A DNA stretch of 64,000 nt. Source: Achromobacter kerstersii. Its GTDB lineage: Bacteria; Pseudomonadota; Gammaproteobacteria; Burkholderiales; Burkholderiaceae_B. The DNA lies in the NCBI RefSeq assembly GCF_902859595.1, contig NZ_CADIJQ010000001.1:1550001-1614000 (forward strand). The letters are read 5' to 3'. The notes below the pieces were generated by a model, which saw only the letters and a list, made by a program, of their open reading frames with translations, had not been told where the DNA came from and ran no database searches. A program made the position numbers and the translations under genes. Shown here one piece after another: positions 26,758 through 35,449 of this stretch; the stretch's first letter is position 1, and every line of letters starts with the position of its first letter.

Positions 26758-28332
26758 ATGAAACGCTTGATTCTTTCGACCCTGACCGCCGCCATTCTCG
26801 GCGCCTCTGCCGCGGCCTCTGCCGACAACCTGTCGATCGGTTTTGCCGACCCGCTGTCGTCCCTGGACCCGCAGCTGAACAACCACGCCGGCGACCGCTC
26901 GGTGGCCCTGCACTTCTGGGACTTGCTGATCGAAAACAAGTGGAACAAGCTCCAGCCGGGCCTGGCCGTCAGCTGGAAGCCGCTGGACTCCACCACCTGG
27001 GAATTCAAGCTGCGTGAAGGCGTCAAGTGGCAAGACGGCACGCCGTTCACCGCCGACGACCTGATCTATTCCTACACCCGCGCGCGCGGCGTGCCGGGCA
27101 GCGTGGCAACGTACGCCGGCTACCTGCGCACCATCGACACGATGACCGCGAAGGACCCGTTGACCCTTATCGTCAAGACCAAGGCGCCCAACCCCGACCT
27201 GCCGCTGAACCTGGCATCCGTACACGTCGTCAGCAAGCACGTTGGTGAAAAGTCGACCACCGAAGACTACAACTCGGGCAAGGCCATGGTTGGCACCGGC
27301 CCGTACAAGTTCGTGTCCTACACGCCGGGCGACCGCGTCATCATGGAACGCAACGACGGCTACTGGGGCGACAAAGCGACCTGGGACAAGGTCAACTACC
27401 GCTACATCAACAACGCCGCCTCGCGCACCGCTGCCCTGTTGGCTGGCGACGTGGACGTGATCGACAAGGTCTCGGTGTCGGACCTGGCCAAGCTGCAAAA
27501 GGCCCCGAACATCGCGGTGTACCCGTACGACGGCCTGCGCGTCATGATCCTGCAACCCAGCTTCAACCCCGCGCCCAACCAGTACATCACCGACAACAAC
27601 GGCAAGCCGCTGGACAAGAACCCGCTGCTGGACCTGCGCGTGCGTCAGGCGCTGAACCTGGCCATCAACCGCAAGGCCATTTCCGACCGCATCCTGCAAG
27701 GCGCGGCCACCGAAGCCAACCAGTGGATGCCCAAGGGCACCTTCGGCTACAACCCCGACGTGAAAGACATCCCCAACGATGTCGCGCAAGCCAAGAAGCT
27801 GCTGGCCGAAGCGGGCTTTCCCGACGGCTTCAAGCTGACCATGCACGTGCCGAACGACCGCTACCCGCAAGGCCCGGAAACGGCCCAAGCCGTGGCGCAG
27901 TTCTGGACCCGCGTGGGCGTGAAGACCCAAGTGGAAGTGGTGCCATGGGCCGTGTACTCGGGCCGCGCCAACAAGAACGAATTCGCCGTCAGCATGCTGG
28001 CGTGGGGCAACGGCACGGGTGAAGCCAGCTACGCGCTGGTCAACATCCTGGCCACCGTCGACGCCAAGAAGGGCCTGGGCGCGTCCAACTGGGGCCACTA
28101 CTCCAACCCCAAGGTAGACGCCGCGCTGGAACAGTCCACGTCGGAATTCGATGTGGCCAAGCGTGAAGCCATCTTGCGCGACTCGGTCAAGCTGGTGGCT
28201 GACGACGTCGCCATCTTCCCGCTGTTCCACTACAAGAACATCTGGGCCACCAAGAAGGGCCTGAAGGTCACCCCGATGACCAGCGACCGTACGGCCGCCA
28301 TGATGGTCACCAAAGAACCGGCCGGTAAATAA
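26758..28332 (+). CDS. Periplasmic substrate-binding protein of the peptide/opine ABC transporter (SBP family 5)
   Basis: A 524-residue protein with a Sec signal peptide (MKRLILSTLTAAILGASAAA, cleavage after SAD or ASA). The family-5 binding domain follows, with DPLSSLDPQLNNHAGD, LREGVKWQDGTPFTADD and YTRARGV. It captures the ligand for the DppB/C/D/F-like genes just upstream. The ligand cannot be named from sequence. The neighbouring monooxygenase and CMD protein suggest a small organic compound rather than a nutritional peptide (inference). Confidence 0.93.
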   Translation: MKRLILSTLTAAILGASAAASADNLSIGFADPLSSLDPQLNNHAGDRSVALHFWDLLIENKWNKLQPGLAVSWKPLDSTTWEFKLREGVKWQDGTPFTADDLIYSYTRARGVPGSVATYAGYLRTIDTMTAKDPLTLIVKTKAPNPDLPLNLASVHVVSKHVGEKSTTEDYNSGKAMVGTGPYKFVSYTPGDRVIMERNDGYWGDKATWDKVNYRYINNAASRTAALLAGDVDVIDKVSVSDLAKLQKAPNIAVYPYDGLRVMILQPSFNPAPNQYITDNNGKPLDKNPLLDLRVRQALNLAINRKAISDRILQGAATEANQWMPKGTFGYNPDVKDIPNDVAQAKKLLAEAGFPDGFKLTMHVPNDRYPQGPETAQAVAQFWTRVGVKTQVEVVPWAVYSGRANKNEFAVSMLAWGNGTGEASYALVNILATVDAKKGLGASNWGHYSNPKVDAALEQSTSEFDVAKREAILRDSVKLVADDVAIFPLFHYKNIWATKKGLKVTPMTSDRTAAMMVTKEPAGK

Positions 28333-28335
28333 GCC

Positions 28336-29745
28336 ATGGTGCCGACCCTAACCATCACCCCCGCGGACGCCCTGATCGACGTGCCGCGCCAGATCCGGGT
28401 CGAGCACGTCGAGCCGGGCCAGACGGTGGAAATCACCGCGCTGACCCGCCGCAACGGCGTGCTCTGGCAGGCTCAAGCTGCGTACACGGCAGGCGAAGAC
28501 GGCGTGGTCGACCTGACCCGCGACGCGCCTATCTCGGGCGACTACACCGGCGTGGCCCCGATGGGCCTCGTCTGGTCGCAAGCGCCCGTGGATTCACCCA
28601 GCCGCGAACACTTCAACCATCCGGTCACCGATGCCTTGGTCACCGACGTGGTTGCCCGCGTGGCCGGTGCGCAGGCGCAAGCCACGTTCACGCAACGCTT
28701 GGCGCTGGACGGCGTCACGCGCCACGACGTCCGCGAAGAAGGTCTGGTCGGCACGCTGTACCTGCCGGCAGGCAGCAAGCCGGGCTCGCACCCCGCCGTC
28801 ATGATCCTGAACGGCTCGGGCGGCGGCATCAACGAACCGCGCGCGGCGCTTTACGCATCGCGCGGCTACGCCGCCTTTGCGCTGGCGTACTTCAAAGCGC
28901 CGGGCCTGTCCGACTACATCTCGAACACCCCGCTGGAATACTTCCAGACCGGCCTGCGCTGGCTGCGCAAAAAGGTTCAACCCAAGCACGACTTCGTCGC
29001 CATCAGCGGCCAATCGCGCGGCGGTGAACTGGTGCTGCTGCTGGGCGCAACCTTCCCCAAGGAAGTGTCTGCCGTCGTCGCCTACGTACCCGGCGCCGTC
29101 GTCCACAGCGGCCAGAACGCCTGCGACCCCAAGATCGGCCGCGAAGGCCCGACCTGGCTGCTGGGCGGCAAGCCCATCCCCCACGTCTGGGAAAACAACC
29201 GCACCGCCACCTGGGCGCCGTTTGATGAAGGCCCATCGCCGCATCGCCACGAAAAAGCCATCCTGACCGCGCTGCAAGACCCCGACGCCGTCGCGCGCGC
29301 CCGCATTCGCGTGGAAGACATCGAAGGCCCGGTCATGCTGCTGTCGGCCACCGACGATGGTTCGTGGCCGTCGAGCCTGTACTCGAAGATGGTGCAGGAC
29401 AAGCTGGTCGACGTGAAACACCCCTACCCCGTCGAATGGCTCGACTACGAAAACGGCGGCCACTCGATCCTATTCCCGTACGTGCCCACCACCCAGCTCG
29501 TCTACGCCCACCCCGTGTCGGGCAAGATCAGCACCAGCGGCGGGAATCCAAAAGACAACGCACGCGCCGACCAGGAATCGTGGGAAGGCGTGAAGAAGTT
29601 TTTGGACGCGGCGGTGAAAGCGCGGGCGGCATCGGCTGCGGCTTCGGCTTCGGCTGGGCCAGCGGCTAGTTCGACTGGCGCGGATTCCGCAAGCTCGCAG
29701 TCGGCTCCTGCCCATTCAGCAAGCACTTCCGGCGACGCCGGCTGA
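28336..29745 (+). CDS. Acyl-CoA thioesterase / BAAT C-terminal-domain hydrolase
   Basis: A 469-residue protein. An N-terminal immunoglobulin-like domain (residues 1-130) matches the acyl-CoA thioester hydrolase/BAAT N-terminal fold. An alpha/beta hydrolase domain follows, with nucleophile motif GQSRGG, LLSATDDGSWPSS for the acid region, and His in GGHSI. The C-terminal 45 residues are an Ala/Ser-rich low-complexity tail. Relatives hydrolyse acyl-CoA or transfer acyl groups. The start is three bases after the binding-protein stop, so it belongs to the same operon. Confidence 0.85.
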   Translation: MVPTLTITPADALIDVPRQIRVEHVEPGQTVEITALTRRNGVLWQAQAAYTAGEDGVVDLTRDAPISGDYTGVAPMGLVWSQAPVDSPSREHFNHPVTDALVTDVVARVAGAQAQATFTQRLALDGVTRHDVREEGLVGTLYLPAGSKPGSHPAVMILNGSGGGINEPRAALYASRGYAAFALAYFKAPGLSDYISNTPLEYFQTGLRWLRKKVQPKHDFVAISGQSRGGELVLLLGATFPKEVSAVVAYVPGAVVHSGQNACDPKIGREGPTWLLGGKPIPHVWENNRTATWAPFDEGPSPHRHEKAILTALQDPDAVARARIRVEDIEGPVMLLSATDDGSWPSSLYSKMVQDKLVDVKHPYPVEWLDYENGGHSILFPYVPTTQLVYAHPVSGKISTSGGNPKDNARADQESWEGVKKFLDAAVKARAASAAASASAGPAASSTGADSASSQSAPAHSASTSGDAG

Positions 29746-29769
29746 TCAGACACCAAGGAGAACATCCCC

Positions 29770-30945
29770 ATGGCACAACAACCCATCGTCTATGACGCCG
29801 TCAATGATCAGGTCGACAAGCTCGTCGGCCTGACGCCCGGCAGTAAAACTTTCGAAGTCCGCCACCAACGCGAAAAAGTCGCCACCGCCACGCAAGGCAG
29901 CTACGACGCCCTGTTCGACCCGGCACTGCCCGGCTTGTCGCTGGCCGAACGCCTGCTGGTCGCGCTGTACGCCACCCGCATCAGCCCGTCGCCGCTGCTG
30001 GCCTCGCACTACCGCGCACGCTTGGCAGAAACCGATGCAGCCCCCGCCGACATCGCCGTCGCAGAATCCGGCAAGCCGTCAGACGCCTCCACCCCGCGCC
30101 TGGCTGCCGTGTTGGAATTCACGCGCAAGCTGATCGAAAACCCCGTCGAAGGCGACGAAGCCGCACTGAAGACCCTGCCCGCAGCCGGCGTCTCCACGCC
30201 TGCGGTGGTCACCCTGTCGCAACTGATCGCCTTCCTGTCGTACCAGACCCGTCTGGTCGCCGGCCTGGCCGCGATGAAAGACCTGGAAGGCCAAGACCCC
30301 CGCGCCGCCGCCGTCCCGCCCGCGCCCTTCGAACCCAACACCGCCGCCACCGAACCCGGCGCCGTCATCAAGGCCCACGGCTTCACCAACGAAGTGCTGG
30401 AGTGGAAGGCATGGCTCGACGTCGTCAACGTCGATACCGCCACCCCGGAACAAGTCGCCGTCCTGGAAGAAAGCCACCCCAAGGCCAAGGTCTCGGACTA
30501 CTACCTGTTCCTGGTCCACCAACCGGAAATCCTGCGCCAGCGCTCCACCGCCTTCAACGCCATCATGTACGCCCCAGGCGGCCTGTCGCGCGCAGAACGC
30601 GAGCTGGGTTCGACGGTGGTGTCCCGCGTAAACGGCTGCGTGTACTGCGCATCCGTCCACGCGCAGCGCTTCGAACAACTGGCCAAGCGCAATGAAGTGA
30701 TCGCGCAAGTGTTCGAAGACCCCTACACCGCCGGCACCACGGCGCGTGAACTGGCGATTGCCCAGTTCTCGATCCAGATCACCGAAGCCCAGGCCGACGT
30801 CAACGCCAACAGCATCCAGGCATTGAAGGATGCGGGCTTAAGCGAAGGCGAAGTGCTGGACCTGCTGCACTCGGACGCCATCTTCGCCTGGGCAAATCGT
30901 TTGATGCTGAACCTGGGCGAACCGGTTTTTGCCACCGTAGGCTAA
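29770..30945 (+). CDS. Two-domain CMD (AhpD-like) protein
   Basis: A 391-residue protein made of two carboxymuconolactone-decarboxylase-like halves. Residues 1-190 contain LSLAERLLVALYATRIS but no CxxC. Residues 200-391 contain the active-site pattern GCVYCASVHAQRF (CxxC and downstream His, around residues 290-297), as in AhpD-type peroxidases. I recall the halves resembling two separately named CMD families that are often encoded side by side, so this may be a fusion. A role in peroxide handling or in the oxidation chemistry of the operon is inferred. An AAGGAGAA ribosome site precedes the ATG. Confidence 0.87.
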   Translation: MAQQPIVYDAVNDQVDKLVGLTPGSKTFEVRHQREKVATATQGSYDALFDPALPGLSLAERLLVALYATRISPSPLLASHYRARLAETDAAPADIAVAESGKPSDASTPRLAAVLEFTRKLIENPVEGDEAALKTLPAAGVSTPAVVTLSQLIAFLSYQTRLVAGLAAMKDLEGQDPRAAAVPPAPFEPNTAATEPGAVIKAHGFTNEVLEWKAWLDVVNVDTATPEQVAVLEESHPKAKVSDYYLFLVHQPEILRQRSTAFNAIMYAPGGLSRAERELGSTVVSRVNGCVYCASVHAQRFEQLAKRNEVIAQVFEDPYTAGTTARELAIAQFSIQITEAQADVNANSIQALKDAGLSEGEVLDLLHSDAIFAWANRLMLNLGEPVFATVG

Positions 30946-30973
30946 GACCCGCTTTTCCGCCGCCCTGCGGCCA

Positions 30974-31037
30974 CGTCAGCGTTTTCGTTAAACTGACGCT
31001 TTCCGCGCCACTACGCGCCCCGCCACTAGCGGGGCGC
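30974..31037 (+). terminator. Paired hairpins ending the 20.3-30.9 kb unit
   Basis: The first stem is CGTCAG (30974-30979) with CTGACG (30993-30998), followed by CTTT. The second is a perfect 9-bp stem GCGCCCCGC / GCGGGGCGC (31015-31037) followed by TTT. Together they look like the end of the long operon. The second also lies only 13 bases before the next start codon, so it could act on that mRNA. Confidence 0.6.
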
Positions 31038-31050
31038 TTTGCCTTCCCCC

Positions 31051-31914
31051 ATGTCAGAAAAAACCCACGACATCCGCCCCGGCCAGTCCGTCGAACTGCT
31101 AAAAGCCCTGCACATCCTGACCCGCGACGGCAAGATGAACCAGGACAGCCGCCGTAAGCTGAAACAGGTCTATCACCTGTTTCAGTTCATCGAGCCGCTG
31201 CTGAAAGACGTCCAACAAGAACGCGGCGCGGTCACGCTCGCGGATCACGGGGCTGGTAAGTCGTATCTGGGGTTCATTCTGTATGACTTGTTTTTCAAGG
31301 AACAGAAGGATGCCGTCGGGAATGGGTCCCATATTTATGGGATCGAGACTCGCGAAGAACTGGTGAAGTCGTCAGAAGAACTGGCGAAGCGGCTGGGGTT
31401 TGGCGGGATGTCGTTCTTGAATCTCTCTGTGGCGGAGTCGATTACGTCGGATAAGTTGCCGGCGACGATTGATGTGGTGACTGCGTTGCACGCTTGCAAT
31501 ACCGCCACCGATGACGCGATTCACTTTGCGTTGGAAAAGAAGGCCAAGTACATCGTGGTTGTGCCTTGCTGCCAGGCTGAAGTGGCTTCGGTGCTAAGGA
31601 AGAATAAGGGCAAGGCGCTGGCTGATCCGTTGGCGGAAATTTGGCGGCATCCATTGCATACGCGGGAGTTTGGAAGCCAGATTACGAATGTGCTGCGGTG
31701 CTTGCAGCTGGAAGCGCATGGGTATCAGGTTAGCGTGACGGAGCTGGTGGGGTGGGAGCATTCGATGAAGAATGAGCTGATCGTGGCGCAGTATAAGAAT
31801 CTGCCGACCAGGAAGCCTGCGGAGAGGCTGACTGAGATGTTGGAGCGGATTGGGTTGCAGGAGTTGAAGGAGCGGTTTTTTGTGCCTGTGGCTTCGGCGG
31901 CTGTAGCTGAGTAG
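31051..31914 (+). CDS. Class I SAM-dependent methyltransferase
   Basis: A 287-residue protein from ATG 31051 (a TTG at 31039 in the same frame is less likely). The SAM-binding region reads ADHGAGKSYLGFILYDLF, then HIYGIETREELV; the later VVTALHACNTATDDAI segment carries an Asp/His-rich motif, and VVPCCQAEV follows. The substrate is unknown. Codon choice changes along the gene: the first 200 bases favour C-ending codons and the rest strongly favours G-ending codons such as GGG and TTG. Confidence 0.82.
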   Translation: MSEKTHDIRPGQSVELLKALHILTRDGKMNQDSRRKLKQVYHLFQFIEPLLKDVQQERGAVTLADHGAGKSYLGFILYDLFFKEQKDAVGNGSHIYGIETREELVKSSEELAKRLGFGGMSFLNLSVAESITSDKLPATIDVVTALHACNTATDDAIHFALEKKAKYIVVVPCCQAEVASVLRKNKGKALADPLAEIWRHPLHTREFGSQITNVLRCLQLEAHGYQVSVTELVGWEHSMKNELIVAQYKNLPTRKPAERLTEMLERIGLQELKERFFVPVASAAVAE

Positions 31915-32128
31915 GTATTTGCTTGGCTGGTTGGCATGAACCAGAGATAGCTTTAGCTGGTGGTGGGCTACTGATCCTTCTCTAATCAGTAGTCCGCGAT
32001 TGCGCTTTCCTTAGAGAAAGCGTGATCAATTTGGCACGGAACCGCATCGCGTCCGTCGCCTATCGGGGCATACTCGCCCCGTGGTCCAAAGGATCGCCCG
32101 GGTTGACAGCCGGAAAGACAGAACAAGT

Positions 32129-32147
32129 GGCCGCCGCAATGGCGGCC
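32129..32147 (+). terminator. Hairpin plus pyrimidine tract in the leader of the 116-aa gene
   Basis: GGCCGCC-gcaat-GGCGGCC followed by TCCTTTCTTTC resembles an intrinsic terminator placed 40 bases before the next start codon. A second stem, GGGGC-atactc-GCCCC, lies further upstream (about 32064-32079). Either a small RNA ends here or the leader controls the gene by attenuation. Confidence 0.55.
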
Positions 32148-32186
32148 TCCTTTCTTTCATCGCGTCAATTACACCGGAGCGTCGAG

Positions 32187-32537
32187 ATGAGCGACCACCC
32201 TTTTACCTATGACCGCTGGGCCACGCCGGATGATCCGGAGTTTGGTGTTGTTCGAGTTGATGATTTGAGGAAGATCGAGCGGGCTTGCTTGGGGATTTGG
32301 GCTATTGCGAGGATTGTGGGGAATGGTGCGAATGAGCCGGGGGCGACGGGGGCGGGGCCGTTGGATGGTTGGGTGGTGTCGAATCTGATGGGGGGTGTGG
32401 AGAGTCTATGCGATCAGATTGCTGATAGATCGGCGGGCACAATGGATAAGGTGCCGTTGAATTCCGTGTTCGCGAAAGCAGCGGCTCCGACGCATAAGCG
32501 CAGCCATGTGCACAAGCGCAGGGACCACGGTACGTGA
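32187..32537 (+). CDS. Hypothetical protein, 116 aa
   Basis: Starts MSDHPFTYDRWATPDDPEFG, with CCGGAG before the ATG. A helical middle (LRKIERACLGIWAIARIVG, VVSNLMGGVESLCDQIADRS) is followed by a basic His/Lys/Arg tail. No family recognised. It is the last GC-rich gene before the low-GC block at 32.7 kb. Confidence 0.6.
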   Translation: MSDHPFTYDRWATPDDPEFGVVRVDDLRKIERACLGIWAIARIVGNGANEPGATGAGPLDGWVVSNLMGGVESLCDQIADRSAGTMDKVPLNSVFAKAAAPTHKRSHVHKRRDHGT

Positions 32538-32744
32538 GCCCGCTTCCGACGCTGAACCGCCGTTCGGGCCGCATCACCGCACAGACCGCTTCCAAGCGGT
32601 GCCACGGCCGCTGCCCCCTCGAGCTAGTCGCGTGCTGCAAGGCTAATTGATATTAATGTGAACTTTGCCGCCGCTATAAGTTTGCGATAACAGTGAGATA
32701 GGTTGAGGCTTGCAGTTTGGGACTGAATCAGGTGTCGTCTCGAG

Positions 32745-33785
32745 TCATAGGGTCGTAACATAGAGCTTCGCTGCTTCACTTACCTTTTTGCTTAAACGAG
32801 CACCGAACTCCGTTCCAGGCGCCAGTTGGATCTCAGTCGAGTCAGTTTGTCCCACGCGCAAGCTCTCGACGGTCACCAGCTCAATGGTTTTTCTCCCCAC
32901 GTATAGCTGTTGCCCAATAAAGATCTTCGTGGTGCTCGTTGCGCGAACGCCGACTACATTGTTCGAGAAGCGTTGAGCCACGTCGCCGATTTCCAATGTG
33001 GCGCCAGAGGAGACTCCATTTTTTATTAGGGTGCTGCGCAACAAACTAGCCAGTGCTTCCGCAACCAATATTGCGAATAGCACATAATTCTTAAGAGAAT
33101 CAACATTGGCTATTTCCGAAACTTCACCATGAGCTGCATCGTTTCGATCCCGAACAAACTTATTTAGGTAGGAGTCGGCCGTGTGCTCACCCAATAATTT
33201 ACTTGAGCAAAAGTCAATCACCTCCGGTGAATTTCTGACGAATGAATAAGCGTCATCAAAGCCAATCTTCTTGAAAACTCGATTCAGTGTGTCCGGCCGA
33301 TAATTATCTGAATCCGTCAAGAAGGCATCCGCAAGCAGAGTGTAGGACGTGCCACGCAAGCCATCCACCAAGCCGCCAGCAATTGAAGTCTCAGCAATTT
33401 TTCCGTAAATTGGTTTCGTCGCACTCCATTTCATGAGTACGTGCCCGACTCCAACTCTATGGCTATTTCTTACATCCTCATCGAGCTTTGCGTAGTTCGG
33501 AAAAACTTTGGGCAAAAAGCCCGCATACTCCTCCACAAGTTCAATGATGCATTGTTCAAATACTGCATAAATGCGGGTTATCGCCGCGCAATGATCGAAA
33601 AGTCTCCACGTTATATTGTCCGGCGCCTCCGTTCTCAATATATTCAACGCAGCTTCATCGATCACAATGGGTTGTACGCCGACAGCGGCTGCAAATATAG
33701 ATTGCCGCAGGCGATCGTGCCACTTAACAACAGCAGACAAGTCGTCTAACGTATTGTGTAGACGCGAAAGAACCGACTCGAACAT
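32745..33785 (-). CDS. HEPN-like nuclease (MAE_28990/MAE_18760-type)
   Basis: A 346-residue helical protein. The start ATG 33785 is preceded by AAGGA; a TTG that overlaps the upstream stop is the alternative. The pattern RNDAAH (R-x4-H, about residues 214-219) is the catalytic signature of HEPN ribonucleases. The N-terminal HEPN-like helices (WHDRLRQSIF, CAAITRIYAVFEQCIIEL) are consistent with the MAE_28990/MAE_18760 group as I remember it. HEPN nucleases are widespread RNA-cutting effectors of antiphage and toxin systems. It follows the DUF262 gene with essentially no gap, so the two form a module. Codons are distinctly AT-richer than in flanking genes. Confidence 0.75.
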   Translation of the reverse strand: MFESVLSRLHNTLDDLSAVVKWHDRLRQSIFAAAVGVQPIVIDEAALNILRTEAPDNITWRLFDHCAAITRIYAVFEQCIIELVEEYAGFLPKVFPNYAKLDEDVRNSHRVGVGHVLMKWSATKPIYGKIAETSIAGGLVDGLRGTSYTLLADAFLTDSDNYRPDTLNRVFKKIGFDDAYSFVRNSPEVIDFCSSKLLGEHTADSYLNKFVRDRNDAAHGEVSEIANVDSLKNYVLFAILVAEALASLLRSTLIKNGVSSGATLEIGDVAQRFSNNVVGVRATSTTKIFIGQQLYVGRKTIELVTVESLRVGQTDSTEIQLAPGTEFGARLSKKVSEAAKLYVTTL

Positions 33786-33790
33786 TGCAG

Positions 33791-34987
33791 TCAATTTCCT
33801 TCTAGGATTGAGGTAAGCAGTCTGCGGAAGGCCGCAATGCGGGCCTCGACCGCTTCGCGAGTGTTGCCCTGTCCCGTGAACGTACCAGTTGGCTCTTCCT
33901 CAATAAGCCCCTTCGCGCCCGCAATAATGCGATCGCGCGCATTGATCAGCATCGCCTTTTCGTCAATGCGTTCGCTTAACGCGACCATTAATGCGTCCGC
34001 ATAGGCTATCTGTGGTTTTGGAGTCCAGTTCCCGGCTTTGACACTCCATGGTCTGAACAAGTTATCGCCGAAAATGACGCGCGCTAGTTCAATTGTATTG
34101 GTAAACAGGTCACGCAAAAACTGAATATCATCTGATGAAAAATGTCGACTCCGGACCATGTATTGGTCAAGAAAGCGCTGCATGCCCCCACGATAATGCT
34201 CTGCATGCCGCAGTGCAAGGCAGCGCAGTACGAACTCGACATCGCGCATTTTGCTGAAATGAGGGTTCGTAAGTAGTTTTATAGGGGGGTTTTCATCTTC
34301 CTCTGTCTCATATCTAGGAAGACCCCAAGCATCGCGCATCGCAGGATGGCGGGACAACTCGATCAGCAAGCCATCGAATTCGTTATGATAAATGCAATGC
34401 CTTACTTCTTGATTCTCAAGCTCAACACCACCGGTGTTGAGGCGTTCAAATACCTGTTGGCGAAGCAGTAGCTCCTCGTCGCGAGTGTTAGCTGATTCTT
34501 TCAGTAGGACAATGTATGAAATGGACCGCCGATCAAGCCCGCGTCGGATTTCAGATGGCAGGCGATCATAGATTAATCCATTCAGCTCTGGCCATTGCTC
34601 CAAGCCTTTTAATTTGAACCTATTTTCATAGAAATCCGCGATGGATGAAATCCTTTGCTGGCCATCCATAACTTCAAATCGAGCCAAATCTGATTCGTAA
34701 AGAAAACACGGCGGCACTGGAACGTTCATTATAAAAGACTCGATCAGCTTCGACTTTCGTTTGTCGTCCCATCGTTGCCGACGTTGATAAAACGGTTGCA
34801 GCTTGAGCCATCCTTCTCTTTGCATTGCCTGAACAAAATTCGGCAGTTGCTCACGATTGGTTTCTGTGACAATTCGAAGCTCGCGCTTGGCATACTTTTG
34901 ATTGATTTCTTCTGCGGATGACTCTTGCCGGGACTCCGTCGGCACTTCGCGCCACATCTTGCGCTCTGTAGGTGATAACTGTTGCAT
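33791..34987 (-). CDS. DUF262-domain protein
   Basis: 398 residues from ATG 34987; a GTG at 35062 would add 25 residues. The DUF262 (GmrSD/ParB-like) core is clear: LQPFYQRRQRWDDKRKSKLI, VPPCFLYE, FEVMDGQQRISSI with the DGQQR nucleotide-handling motif, and VFERLNTGG. The helical C-terminal half is typical of stand-alone DUF262 proteins. Relatives include the GmrS-type subunits of type IV restriction enzymes and other defence proteins. Here the partner nuclease appears to be the HEPN protein encoded next. Function against phage is inferred. Confidence 0.85.
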   Translation of the reverse strand: MQQLSPTERKMWREVPTESRQESSAEEINQKYAKRELRIVTETNREQLPNFVQAMQREGWLKLQPFYQRRQRWDDKRKSKLIESFIMNVPVPPCFLYESDLARFEVMDGQQRISSIADFYENRFKLKGLEQWPELNGLIYDRLPSEIRRGLDRRSISYIVLLKESANTRDEELLLRQQVFERLNTGGVELENQEVRHCIYHNEFDGLLIELSRHPAMRDAWGLPRYETEEDENPPIKLLTNPHFSKMRDVEFVLRCLALRHAEHYRGGMQRFLDQYMVRSRHFSSDDIQFLRDLFTNTIELARVIFGDNLFRPWSVKAGNWTPKPQIAYADALMVALSERIDEKAMLINARDRIIAGAKGLIEEEPTGTFTGQGNTREAVEARIAAFRRLLTSILEGN

Positions 34988-35449
34988 GATTATGTAGTAT
35001 CCAAGAAGAAAAGGCAGCCGAGACGGTAGCATATCGATGCCCAACTGACGAGTGGCTGGCACGCTTTCATAAATCTGTGTGTGCCATTCGCCAACAAGCG
35101 AAATCCGACGCCCCCGCAGTTTGTTTGACGATAGCTGCGTTATGTACTTTGAGCTGCTGATTGATCGACTGTAACGTCACTGACAAGCTGCGCTTCCATA
35201 TTCGCTGTACTGCATCACCGTTCGGGGAAATCCGCCGTTTCAAACGTTGCGGGACCGTTTCTCGCCATCTCTTCTGACTGCTCCCAGCGAGCAAGCGACC
35301 GCTCGCCGACCGGATGCATCAAACCGCAAATATATAGGTGTCAGACGGCGCATTCTTAGTCACCTCATGCAAGATTGCCGTCTGCCACGTCATGTTTTAC
35401 CTTTCATTTTAGGAAAACTTATGAAGAAGCGACTATCGCGATTGCCTCT
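34988..35449. other. Gene-poor spacer inside the low-GC block
   Basis: These 462 bp hold only short open frames with no recognisable sequence. A hairpin GCGAGC (35287-35292) / GCTCGC (35301-35306) lies in the middle. It separates the DUF262/HEPN pair from the membrane protein and so probably carries the promoter of the pair and the end of the upstream transcript. Confidence 0.5.

Noticed and set aside
26740..28230. 496-codon minus-strand open frame opposite the substrate-binding protein
   Set aside because: Mirror shadow; the plus strand encodes a complete family-5 binding protein with signal peptide.
32538..32744. Attachment site or tRNA at the left border of the low-GC block
   Set aside because: No cloverleaf or tRNA 3' end and no direct repeat shared with the right border around 38.64-38.94 kb was found by eye.
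35067..35294. 75-codon minus-strand frame between the DUF262 and membrane-protein genes
   Set aside because: No ribosome site, no recognisable sequence and no similarity to transposase fragments that I could support.
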